From: Microbulbifer sp. HZ11
GTDB lineage: Bacteria; Pseudomonadota; Gammaproteobacteria; Pseudomonadales; Cellvibrionaceae
Reading direction: 5' to 3'
Assembly (NCBI RefSeq): GCF_000708675.1
Contig: NZ_JELR01000002.1
Span: forward strand, 1,380,228-1,444,227
Length of the DNA: 64,000 bases
Both the position numbers and the translations under genes were made by a program. The notes under the pieces were generated by a model, which had not been told where the DNA came from, did not search any database, and worked only from the letters and a program-made list of their open reading frames with translations. This document shows, one piece after another, positions 27,881 to 36,095 of this stretch (positions are counted from its first letter, which is position 1; the number at the start of each line of letters is the position of its first letter).

Positions 27881-29332
27881 ATGCGATTAGCGGTCATAGC
27901 GCGGGTCTTCGGTATTCTGCTGACGGTATTCAGCCTGACGCTGCTGCCGCCCATCGGCGTATCTCTGTGGTATGAGGACGGCACCCATATCGCCTTCACC
28001 ATCGCCTTTGCCATTACCCTGCTGACTGGCCTGCTGATGTGGTTGCCGGTACACGACCTAAAGCAGGACCTCCGCACCCGCGACGGGTTCGTAGTGACCT
28101 CGCTGTTCTGGCTTATCCTGGGCAGTTTTGGTGCCCTGCCCCTGATTATCAGCCCGGAGCCGGATCTCAACGTGGTGGATTCCATTTTTGAATCCATCTC
28201 CGGGCTTACCACTACCGGGGCCACCACCATTGTCGGCCTCGACACCCTGCCACCAGCCATTCTCTATTACCGGCAGCAGCTGCAGTGGTTCGGTGGTATC
28301 GGCGTGATTGTAATTGCCTTGGCCATTCTGCCGATGCTCGGTATCGGGGGCATGCAGCTGTACAAGGCAGAAATGCCTGGGCCCGTGAAGGACACCAAGC
28401 TGACCCCGCGCATTGCGGAAACCGCGCGGGCGCTGTTTGTGATTTATATCGCGCTCACGGTGCTGTGCGGTATTGGCTACTGGTGGGCGGGAATGACCGT
28501 ATTCGACGCCATTGGTCACGCGTTTTCCACCGTCGCCAACGGCGGCTTCTCTACCCACGACGCGAGCATGGGGTTTTACGCCCACAATAACGCCATCATG
28601 GCGATCGCCATCATTTTTATGCTCACCGCCGCGATCAACTTCGGATTGCACTTCTACGCACTTGGCAATCGTACGGTGAAGCACTACTGGAAGGATTCCG
28701 AGTTTCGCTTCTACATTCTCGTTACCGCCGGGGCCTGTGCAATCATCATAAGCTACCTCTACATGTCCGGCACATTCGATATGCGTGGCAGCTTCCTGCA
28801 CGGTGTATTCCAGGTGGTTTCCATCAGTACTACCGCTGGCTTCGGCTCCGAGACTTTCGCGATCTGGCCCGCGTTTTTGCCCTATATTTTGCTATTGCTC
28901 GGCATTATGGGAGCCTGTGCCGGTTCCACTTCCGGGGGCATCAAGGCGGTGCGGGTAATGCTGATCGTAAAATCGGGTATGCGCGAACTCAATCGTCTGG
29001 TCCACCCCAATGCCGTAGTGCCGATCAAGGTGAACCGGAAAATTGTGCCGCCGCGGGTAACGGATGCGGTGTGGGGATTTTTTGCGATTTATATTCTGTC
29101 GTTTTTTATCCTGACCATATTGGTCATGGCAACCGGCGAAAATTTTGTCACCTCATTTTCTACAGTTGCGTCCTGCCTGAGTAATATCGGCCCGGCACTG
29201 GGGGATGCGGCATCTCACTATGGTGAAGTCAATGGTGTGGCCAAGTGCTTATTGATTCTGGCAATGCTGATGGGGCGACTGGAAATTTTCACGCTGCTGG
29301 TTTTACTCACACCCGCATTCTGGCGGCATTGA
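27881..29332 (+). CDS. trkH: Trk potassium transporter membrane subunit
   Basis: A 483-residue K+ channel-like transporter with four pseudo-repeats, each with a selectivity filter. Recognisable pore segments include ESISGLTTTGATTI, FSTVANGGFSTHD, VVSISTTAGFGSE and FSTVASCLSNIGPAL. About ten membrane helices are visible. It takes up K+ with the TrkA gating ring encoded immediately upstream. Confidence 0.96.
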   Translation: MRLAVIARVFGILLTVFSLTLLPPIGVSLWYEDGTHIAFTIAFAITLLTGLLMWLPVHDLKQDLRTRDGFVVTSLFWLILGSFGALPLIISPEPDLNVVDSIFESISGLTTTGATTIVGLDTLPPAILYYRQQLQWFGGIGVIVIALAILPMLGIGGMQLYKAEMPGPVKDTKLTPRIAETARALFVIYIALTVLCGIGYWWAGMTVFDAIGHAFSTVANGGFSTHDASMGFYAHNNAIMAIAIIFMLTAAINFGLHFYALGNRTVKHYWKDSEFRFYILVTAGACAIIISYLYMSGTFDMRGSFLHGVFQVVSISTTAGFGSETFAIWPAFLPYILLLLGIMGACAGSTSGGIKAVRVMLIVKSGMRELNRLVHPNAVVPIKVNRKIVPPRVTDAVWGFFAIYILSFFILTILVMATGENFVTSFSTVASCLSNIGPALGDAASHYGEVNGVAKCLLILAMLMGRLEIFTLLVLLTPAFWRH

Positions 29333-29358
29333 TACCACCACAGTATTTTTCGGTATTT

Positions 29359-30000
29359 TTATTCAAAGGTATCGGCACGCCCGCGAATAATATCCCAGTA
29401 GCGTGGAATAAATTTCATCAACACCCAGATTTCCAGAATACAGCCGATCACCGTCAGCGCTTCCACGGTGCTATCAAAAATATTTTCCGCTGCGGATGAC
29501 TCATCAAACCGCTCTATCGCAACCTGATCAGCTAAACCCATCCCCAGTATTAAAAACGCAATCAGCATAGCGCTGCGCGACAGCCACCCTGGTTTCGCAT
29601 AAAAGTTTTTTTTCAGCCACCACAACAGTACGGGAAATGCACTTAGCTGAATCGTAAAACGCGTGATGAGGAGCACAGTGTAAGTACCGCTGATGGCACC
29701 CAAGTGCCACAACAGCGGTATCAAACACAGGATATACAGGCGGTCCGCTACGGGGTCGAGATAGGATCCGAACCGGGATTGAAGCCCAAATTTCTGTGCC
29801 ACCCACCCGTCCAGCAAATCACTTAATGCGCCCACGCAGAAAACCACCAGTGCGGCTAAATGCTGATGAGTGAGCGATAGCCAGAAAATTACCGGAATAA
29901 GTGCAATACGCAGTAGTGACAGGGCATTGGGCAGGTAGCGCAATGGGCTCTTCACTCTGAATTCAGAGTCCGGGATGTGTGTGTGCTTGGTTCGTCGCAT
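29359..30000 (-). CDS. CDP-alcohol phosphatidyltransferase-family membrane protein
   Basis: A 213-residue protein with about five to six membrane helices and the CDP-alcohol phosphotransferase motif: D61-x2-D64-G65-x2-A68-Q69-x8-G78-x3-D82-x3-D86. The usual Arg after Ala is Gln here (DGWVAQ). The family makes phosphatidylglycerol phosphate, cardiolipin or similar lipids from CDP-diacylglycerol. It is the PgsA/cardiolipin-synthase-like type but the exact acceptor is not readable. ATG 30000 is preferred to a GTG 14 codons upstream. It converges with trkH. Confidence 0.85.
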   Translation of the reverse strand: MRRTKHTHIPDSEFRVKSPLRYLPNALSLLRIALIPVIFWLSLTHQHLAALVVFCVGALSDLLDGWVAQKFGLQSRFGSYLDPVADRLYILCLIPLLWHLGAISGTYTVLLITRFTIQLSAFPVLLWWLKKNFYAKPGWLSRSAMLIAFLILGMGLADQVAIERFDESSAAENIFDSTVEALTVIGCILEIWVLMKFIPRYWDIIRGRADTFE

Positions 30001-30118
30001 ACTGGCTCGCAATGTACACCCGGGGCTTAAGAGCAGGCGCACTTATGAGCTTAATAGAAAATTCCCGGGTATGCGGGAATGCGAAACCACCCGCCAGACG
30101 GTTATTTCGCGTGGAGGA

Positions 30119-30694
30119 CTAGCTTGCTTCGCTATCCTTCCCCTGATGAATGGCAGCAATGTCATCAAATTTCTGCAGAAGCAAAACTTTTATATCCTCC
30201 GGCCAAGGGGAAATAGCCTTTTCATATCCGATGCGGCTATTGCGGTACATGGCGCGCGCGGCCTCTTCAAATCCCGGTGCATCGGCGAAAACAGACAGCA
30301 GGCTGTACAACTGATTCTGTTTCATGCTGATACGTTCTTCTGCGGTGGCGTTTTTCATTGCGGCATCCACAAGGCGGCGCAGTGTTACCGAAGCACCACC
30401 GCGCTGCGTTGCCAGCCATTCCCAGTGGCGTGGCAGCAGTGTGACCTCTTTTGATTTCACCCCGAGCTTGGGTCGCCCGCGCTTTCCCCGGGCAGAGTCT
30501 GAGTGCCCGTGCAGGCGCGCGAGCACCGTATCGGGATCGCCATGCCATTCGATCTCAATGCGCTTGCAGGATTCTATCTCCAGCACGATCGGCTCTATCC
30601 CATCACCACGAGCCATGGTTTCGCGAACAATGGTCTCCAGCGGGCCTTGCGCTATCAGCGACTGCTCATAAATCGCCACATACTCATTTGTCAT
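30119..30694 (-). CDS. DUF2239 family protein, possible DNA-binding autoregulator
   Basis: A 191-residue protein with the DUF2239 core RGRPKLGVKSKEVTLLPRHW followed by EWLATQRGGASVTLRRLVD. The beta-strand-then-two-helices look of that segment resembles a ribbon-helix-helix DNA-binding unit; this is an impression, and the family has no established function known to me. Start: ATG 30694, with an in-frame TTG three codons upstream. Two TTACC-NN-GGTAA palindromes and a half-site lie just upstream of the start, suggesting autoregulation (inference). Confidence 0.82.
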   Translation of the reverse strand: MTNEYVAIYEQSLIAQGPLETIVRETMARGDGIEPIVLEIESCKRIEIEWHGDPDTVLARLHGHSDSARGKRGRPKLGVKSKEVTLLPRHWEWLATQRGGASVTLRRLVDAAMKNATAEERISMKQNQLYSLLSVFADAPGFEEAARAMYRNSRIGYEKAISPWPEDIKVLLLQKFDDIAAIHQGKDSEAS

Positions 30695-30711
30695 GATATT
30701 CAACTTTATTA

Positions 30712-30723
30712 TTACCCAGGTAA
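30712..30723. promoter_or_regulatory. Palindromic operator-like site 1 upstream of the DUF2239 gene
   Basis: TTACC-CA-GGTAA, a perfect 5-bp dyad with a 2-base spacer, 18 bases before the start codon. The 11-mer TATTATTACCC occurs at 30707 and again at 30726, giving a third half-site 19 bases further upstream. Confidence 0.6.
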
Positions 30724-30753
30724 AATATTATTACCCTGAATTTAATTTCAGTC

Positions 30754-30773
30754 AATTTTACCGGGGTAAAATT
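30754..30773. promoter_or_regulatory. Palindromic operator-like site 2 upstream of the DUF2239 gene
   Basis: AATTTTACC-GG-GGTAAAATT, a perfect 9-bp dyad with a 2-base spacer. It shares the TTACC-NN-GGTAA core with site 1, about 46 bases away centre to centre. The rest of the 253-base gap to 30947 shows no recognisable feature. Confidence 0.65.
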
Positions 30774-30947
30774 ATCGCTTCTACCTGATCCTCCCTGACC
30801 GGATCGGCCATCAGTGGGATGTGAGTGCGCTGGGAGATCTGACAGGGAGGGCCCTCCAGTGCCGCTGGGACCTGGAGGCTAGAAATGATTTACATCCGGG
30901 TGAAATTATCGGGGGGGATTTTGCAACAGAGCGGGCGGCGGAGTGGC

Positions 30948-31835
30948 CTATTTCTTCTTATATAATCCCGTTCGGCCTTCCGGTCCCTTGCGAAATCGCT
31001 TGTACTCCCATTGGTACTGTTCAGGCGCTTCCGCGATACAGGCTTCCACCCCGCGATTAAGGGCGGCGAGGGAGACCTTGGTTTCTTCGCTGTAAATCGC
31101 TTTTTCTACGGGTAAAAATACCAACTCGAACCCCCGCTCCAGACGCTTGGCGAAGCCAAATACCACTTTGCAGCCGGTCCGCTGAATCAGGTTGTAGGCG
31201 AGAGTCATGGTCAGTGTGGGATGCCCGAAAAAGGGCGCAAATTCACCGCCAGACAGCTCCGGCTCCTGATCGGGAAGTACGCCAACTATTCCGCCCGCCT
31301 TGAGCGCCTTTAACAGGGCGCGCACGCCGCGTACATTGGTGGGAACCAGGTTAGCACCAGTTTTCTCACGACCTGCGCGAATCAGCGGATCCAGTGCCTG
31401 AATTTTTGGAGGGGCATACAGGCTGGTGGTGGGACCCACCGTGGCAAGGAATTGGCCGAAGATTTCCCAGTTGCCGATGTGCGGGGCCAATACCAGGACA
31501 CCGCGGCCCTCATCGACTCCCTCGGTCAGCAGCTGCTGGTTGCGCACCCGCTCGATATTGTCCTCGGCCTGACTCCAGGGCTTGCGCCACAGGCTCGCCA
31601 CCTCAAACCCGGTTTGCGCCGTGCCAATGACACTCTGCCGGGCAAGCTGGTCTCGCGTCTCCTGCGGCATTTCCGGGTAACAGTGTTGCAGGTTAATGCG
31701 GCTGATCCGCAGGCTGTTGCCCCCGGTCACCGCGGCGCAATAACCCACCACACTACCCAGGCGGCGCGACCAGCGCAGAGGGAGTAGCCCGATCAACTTC
31801 AATGCACCTGCGGCCATTTGCCCTTTGATATCCAA
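30948..31835 (-). CDS. Lipid A biosynthesis-type acyltransferase (LpxL/HtrB family)
   Basis: A 295-residue membrane-associated acyltransferase. The catalytic HX4E motif is H119-IGNW-E124 (LAPHIGNWEIFGQF), and the later LPDQEPELSGGEFAPFFGHP block is family-typical. Such enzymes add secondary acyl chains to lipid A, or act on other lysophospholipids. An acyltransferase of this type upstream of and divergent from glyQ is also found in Pseudomonas. Which lipid is the substrate cannot be decided here. Confidence 0.9.
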   Translation of the reverse strand: MDIKGQMAAGALKLIGLLPLRWSRRLGSVVGYCAAVTGGNSLRISRINLQHCYPEMPQETRDQLARQSVIGTAQTGFEVASLWRKPWSQAEDNIERVRNQQLLTEGVDEGRGVLVLAPHIGNWEIFGQFLATVGPTTSLYAPPKIQALDPLIRAGREKTGANLVPTNVRGVRALLKALKAGGIVGVLPDQEPELSGGEFAPFFGHPTLTMTLAYNLIQRTGCKVVFGFAKRLERGFELVFLPVEKAIYSEETKVSLAALNRGVEACIAEAPEQYQWEYKRFRKGPEGRTGLYKKK

Positions 31836-31929
31836 CGGTTACATACCTCTCACTGCAGCGACACTCCGCCGTGTTTCATCTTTTTATGGGGAATAGCCCC
31901 ATTGTGGCCATCAAATCCCCTGCGCGCTG

Positions 31930-31958
31930 TTTAGTGCGCAACCACCTGCCGCTATAAT
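31930..31958 (+). promoter_or_regulatory. Candidate sigma70 promoter of glyQS
   Basis: A perfect -10 TATAAT (31953-31958) is preceded by TTTAGT (31930-31935) with a 17-base spacer. Transcription would start about 35 bases before the glyQ start codon. Confidence 0.5.
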
Positions 31959-32001
31959 TGCGCCCCTTGTCTATCCCTCCCAGCTGAAACCGGAGATTGT
32001 G

Positions 32002-32982
32002 GTGTCCGAGCAACAAACCAGCAGTTCTGCCCCGGCGCAGGACCTGAGCACCTTCCAGGGACTGATTTTTACCCTGCAGGAATACTGGGCGCGCCAAGGG
32101 TGCGTCATTCTACAGCCTCTGGATATGGAAGTGGGCGCTGGCACCTTCCACCCCGCCACCTTCCTGCGCGCCATCGGCCCGGAAACCTGGAATGCGGCTT
32201 ACGTACAGCCGTGCCGCCGCCCTACCGATGGCCGCTACGGTGAAAATCCCAACCGCCTGCAGCACTACTATCAGTATCAGGTGGTAATGAAGCCCTCCCC
32301 GGCAAATATCCAGGATCTGTACCTGGACAGCCTGCGTGCCCTGGGCATTGATCCGGCAGTACACGATATCCGCTTCGTGGAAGACAACTGGGAATCCCCC
32401 ACCCTGGGTGCCTGGGGTCTCGGTTGGGAGGTGTGGCTAAACGGCATGGAAGTGACCCAGTTCACTTACTTCCAGCAGGTGGGCGGTCTTGAGTGCTACC
32501 CGGTTACCGGCGAGATCACCTACGGTATCGAGCGTATCGCCATGTACCTGCAGGATGTGGAATCCATCTACGACCTGGTGTGGACCCGCAACGCCGACGG
32601 CACCCCGGTGACCTATGGCGATGTGTTCCACCAGAACGAAGTGGAAATGTCCCACTACAACTTTGAACACGCGGATGTGGAATTCCTGTTTAACACCTTC
32701 GATCACTGTGAGCGCGAGAGCCAGCGCCTGATCGAGCTGGGTCTGCCGCTGCCCGCCTACGAGCAGGTGATGAAAGCGTCCCACGCATTCAACCTGCTGG
32801 ATGCCCGCCACGCGATTTCCGTTACCGAGCGCCAGCGCTTTATCTTGCGCGTGCGCACCCTCGCTCGCGCCGTGGCGCAGGCCTATTTTGATGCGCGCCA
32901 CGCCCTCGGTTTCCCACTGGCCACCGAGCAGGCCCGCAACGATGTAATCGCTCAACTCGATGCGCAGAAGGAGAAGAAGTAA
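32002..32982 (+). CDS. glyQ: Glycyl-tRNA synthetase alpha subunit
   Basis: A 326-residue class IIc-type catalytic subunit of the alpha2beta2 bacterial GlyRS. The N-terminal [20 protein letters not shown], then [20 protein letters not shown] and [20 protein letters not shown], are near-invariant in the family. Two adjacent GTG codons (31999 and 32002) could start; 32002 has the better spacing to GGAG. The stop overlaps the glyS start by one base (TAATG). Confidence 0.98.
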   Translation: MSEQQTSSSAPAQDLSTFQGLIFTLQEYWARQGCVILQPLDMEVGAGTFHPATFLRAIGPETWNAAYVQPCRRPTDGRYGENPNRLQHYYQYQVVMKPSPANIQDLYLDSLRALGIDPAVHDIRFVEDNWESPTLGAWGLGWEVWLNGMEVTQFTYFQQVGGLECYPVTGEITYGIERIAMYLQDVESIYDLVWTRNADGTPVTYGDVFHQNEVEMSHYNFEHADVEFLFNTFDHCERESQRLIELGLPLPAYEQVMKASHAFNLLDARHAISVTERQRFILRVRTLARAVAQAYFDARHALGFPLATEQARNDVIAQLDAQKEKK

Positions 32983-35063
32983 TGGCTCAGGATTTTCTGG
33001 TTGAGCTGGGCACCGAAGAGCTGCCCCCGAAAGCGCTGAACAAATTGATGCAAGCTTTTGCCGAAGGTATCGAGCAGGGTTTGAAAGACGCCGAGCTGGA
33101 ATACGGTGCCGTCAACGCCTATGCCAGCCCGCGCCGCCTTGCGGTTGCCGTGAGCGATCTCGCCGAGCAGCAGCAAGACAAGCAGATTGAAAAACACGGC
33201 CCCGCCGTGGCTGCGGCGTTTGATAAAGACGGTAACCCCACCAAGGCGGCGCAGGGCTTTGCCCGCGGCGCCGGTGTCAGTGTCGACGAATTGGCGCGGG
33301 TGCAGACCGACAAGGGCGAGCGTCTGGCGTTTATCAGCGAACAGAAAGGTGAAGCCACCCAGAAACTGCTGGGCGGTATCGTTAGCAAATCGCTCGCTCA
33401 ATTGCCGATCCCCAAGCGCATGCGCTGGGGTGCGCGCAAAGAAGAATTCGTGCGTCCGGTGCACTGGCTGGTCATGCTGTTCGGTAACGAAACCTTGGAC
33501 GCGGAAGTGCTTGGCCTGAAAGCCGGCAACAGCACCCGCGGCCACCGCTTCCACTGCAACCGCGAACTCTCTGTTGCATCGGCGAAAGACTATGTGCAGC
33601 TGCTGCGCGATCCGGGCTTTGTGGTGGTGGATTTTGCCGAGCGCCGGGAAATGATTCGCGAGCAGGTGCAGGCGGAAGCCAACAATGTAAACGGTGAAGC
33701 GGTTATCGATGACGACCTGCTCAACGAAGTCACCGCACTAGTGGAATGGCCGGTGGCGCTGACCGGACGCTTTGAAAAGCGTTTCCTGGATGTACCCGCA
33801 GAAGCACTGATCTCTTCCATGAAAGAGCATCAGAAATATTTCCACGTGATCGACGAAGAAGGCAAGCTACTGCCGTTTTTTATTACCGTTTCCAATATTG
33901 AAAGTACCGATGCCAAGCAGGTGATCGAAGGCAACGAGCGAGTGATCCGTCCGCGCTTATCAGATGCCGCTTTCTTCTTTGAGACCGATAAAAAAACCAG
34001 CCTCGAGGCGCGTCGGGAAAAACTCAAGTCCATCGTGTTCCAGCACAAGCTGGGCACCGTGTACGACAAGACCGAACGCCTGGCGAAACTGGCCGCCGCC
34101 ATTGCGGAAAAAATCGGTGGCGACTCGGCACTGGCTCAGCGCGCCGCGCAACTGTGTAAATCGGACCTCGTTACCGAAATGGTATTCGAGTTCGCGGATA
34201 TGCAGGGTATCGCCGGTTACTACTATGCGGAAAATGATGGCGAACCGTTAGATGTGGCCAAGGCCATGTACGAGCAGTACATGCCCAAGTTTGCCGGTGA
34301 TGAATTACCGCAAACGGAAACCGGCACCATTGTCGCCCTCGCCGATCGTATCGACACCCTCGTCGGTATTTTCGGTATCGGCCAACCGCCCAGCGGTTCC
34401 CGCGACCCCTTCGCACTGCGTCGCGCCAGCCTGGGTGTACTGCGCCTGTTGGTGGAAAAGAATATCGATCTGGACCTGCGTGAACTGCTCACTCTGGCGC
34501 GCGATGGTTACCCGCGCACCGCGCTGGCGGAGCACGACAACGTCGTCGAGCAGACACTGGCGTATATGATCGAGCGCTTCCGCGCCCGTTACGAAGACGC
34601 CGGTATCAAGGCTGAAGTTTTCCTCGCCGTATCCGCGCGCAAACTCTCCCGTCCGCTGGATATTGATAACCGCGTCAACGCGGTGCACAACTTCAGCCAG
34701 CTACCGGAAGCGGAAGCGCTGGCCGCAGCCAACAAGCGGGTTTCCAATATTCTTGCGAAACTCGACGGCCCGGCACCGAGCGAAGTGGATCAGGCGCTAT
34801 TGCAGGAAGATGCAGAAAAGGCTCTGTACCTGGCGATTCGCGATGCGGAAGAAGCGGTTGCACCGCTGTACGCGGAAGCGCGCTTCGACGAAGGCCTCGC
34901 AGGCCTGTCTGGACTGCGTGAGACCGTGGACAACTTCTTCGATGGCGTGATGGTAATGGCCGACGACGAACAGCTGCGCAACAACCGCCTGGCACTACTG
35001 GCGCAACTGCGCGCGCTGTTCCTTGAGGTTGCCGATATTTCCCAGCTGGCACCCGCCAAGTAA
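32982..35063 (+). CDS. glyS: Glycyl-tRNA synthetase beta subunit
   Basis: A 693-residue tRNA-binding subunit of heterotetrameric GlyRS. The N-terminus DFLVELGTEELPPKALNKL is canonical, and the HD-like region and C-terminal anticodon-binding part (FFDGVMVMADDEQLRNNRLA) are intact. It overlaps glyQ by one base, so the two chains are translationally coupled. Confidence 0.98.
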   Translation: MAQDFLVELGTEELPPKALNKLMQAFAEGIEQGLKDAELEYGAVNAYASPRRLAVAVSDLAEQQQDKQIEKHGPAVAAAFDKDGNPTKAAQGFARGAGVSVDELARVQTDKGERLAFISEQKGEATQKLLGGIVSKSLAQLPIPKRMRWGARKEEFVRPVHWLVMLFGNETLDAEVLGLKAGNSTRGHRFHCNRELSVASAKDYVQLLRDPGFVVVDFAERREMIREQVQAEANNVNGEAVIDDDLLNEVTALVEWPVALTGRFEKRFLDVPAEALISSMKEHQKYFHVIDEEGKLLPFFITVSNIESTDAKQVIEGNERVIRPRLSDAAFFFETDKKTSLEARREKLKSIVFQHKLGTVYDKTERLAKLAAAIAEKIGGDSALAQRAAQLCKSDLVTEMVFEFADMQGIAGYYYAENDGEPLDVAKAMYEQYMPKFAGDELPQTETGTIVALADRIDTLVGIFGIGQPPSGSRDPFALRRASLGVLRLLVEKNIDLDLRELLTLARDGYPRTALAEHDNVVEQTLAYMIERFRARYEDAGIKAEVFLAVSARKLSRPLDIDNRVNAVHNFSQLPEAEALAAANKRVSNILAKLDGPAPSEVDQALLQEDAEKALYLAIRDAEEAVAPLYAEARFDEGLAGLSGLRETVDNFFDGVMVMADDEQLRNNRLALLAQLRALFLEVADISQLAPAK

Positions 35064-35075
35064 ATCGCCGTCCAC

Positions 35076-35107
35076 CCCGTAAGGGCCTGCAAGCAGGCCC
35101 TTACGGG
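35076..35107 (+). terminator. Perfect 15-bp stem-loop between glyS and gmhB
   Basis: CCCGTAAGGGCCTGC pairs with its exact complement after a two-base AA gap. It begins 13 bases after the glyS stop. No strong T-run follows, so it may be a processing or RNA-stability hairpin rather than a full terminator; gmhB starts 31 bases beyond it. Confidence 0.6.
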
Positions 35108-35137
35108 TAGATTTCTCTACTACCAGCGTAAATTCCC

Positions 35138-35686
35138 ATGGCCATAATCGTTCTCGACCGCGACGGTGTCATCAATCACCAGAGTGATGATCACGTGACC
35201 AGTGTCGACGAGTGGACCCCCATACCCGGGAGTATCGAGGCCATGGCAGAACTCAGCCAGGCCGGATATCAACTGGTGGTGGCGACGAATCAGGAAGGCC
35301 TTGCCCGGGGCATGTTCGATCTTGACGACCTGGAGGCCATGCACGCTAAGCTGCGCGCACTAGTAGAAGACGCCGGTGGTGAAGTGGCCGGCATTTTTTA
35401 TTGCCCCCACAGTGACGACGATAATTGTCGCTGCCGCAAGCCAAAGACGGGCCTGCTGGATGCGATCGAAGCCGAATTTGATACCAGCCTGCACGACTGC
35501 TATTTCGTTGGCGATCAGGTCAGAGATTTACAGTGTGCGGTTACGAAAGGTTGCAAACCGGTACTGGTAAGAACGGGTTTTGGTGAGCAGACGCTGGCAA
35601 CACTGATCGCACATCCCGACCCGCATCTGATCGAAACTCGGGTCATGCGAGATCTCGCCGAGTTTTCAGAATTTATTTTGCGCTAA
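35138..35686 (+). CDS. gmhB: D-glycero-beta-D-manno-heptose 1,7-bisphosphate 7-phosphatase
   Basis: A 182-residue HAD-superfamily phosphatase of the LPS heptose pathway. The nucleophile motif VLDRDGVIN, the Thr motif VVATNQEGLARGMF and the zinc-ligand loop YCPHSDDDNCRCRKP (C-x-H and C-x-C) identify GmhB. It follows glyQS, as in Pseudomonas. Confidence 0.96.
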   Translation: MAIIVLDRDGVINHQSDDHVTSVDEWTPIPGSIEAMAELSQAGYQLVVATNQEGLARGMFDLDDLEAMHAKLRALVEDAGGEVAGIFYCPHSDDDNCRCRKPKTGLLDAIEAEFDTSLHDCYFVGDQVRDLQCAVTKGCKPVLVRTGFGEQTLATLIAHPDPHLIETRVMRDLAEFSEFILR

Positions 35687-36095
35687 TTTTTTCGTCGCGT
35701 TATTCCCCCTTATATTCTTTCGTCGTGAATACGAAAAGTATGGCCACGTACAGTACCGTCAGATATCCGACGTTATTCCCGTGTCGGACGCAAACCTGAC
35801 TGGATCTCCTGTACCAATTGTATTCCCCGTATTCGAATGATCCCGGTGACACTTTTGTGACCGCTCGCATACTGCGCTGCCCTTAACAGGAATGTGGCGC
35901 CACCCTATTGCTCGCTTAGATTGGTTTCCGTAGAAACCAACGAGAGGGACCTGGTGCCGCAGCGTTCAAGGAAGAAAATAACCAGGCGCGACACGCTCCA
36001 CTCTCTACCTTTTCCTCTTATCTCACGGAAACGCCCGTACCAGCTCGCCACAAGTGAGCAAGGTCGGGCTTTGTATTTTACGGGGCACAATTTCT
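35687..36095. other. Intergenic region upstream of the S8 protease
   Basis: A 409-base spacer, more AT-rich than its surroundings. It contains one neat inverted repeat, TTGGTTTC-CGTA-GAAACCAA (35921-35940), with no T-run. This could be an operator or a leader hairpin of the protease mRNA. No other gene or RNA is recognised. Confidence 0.5.
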
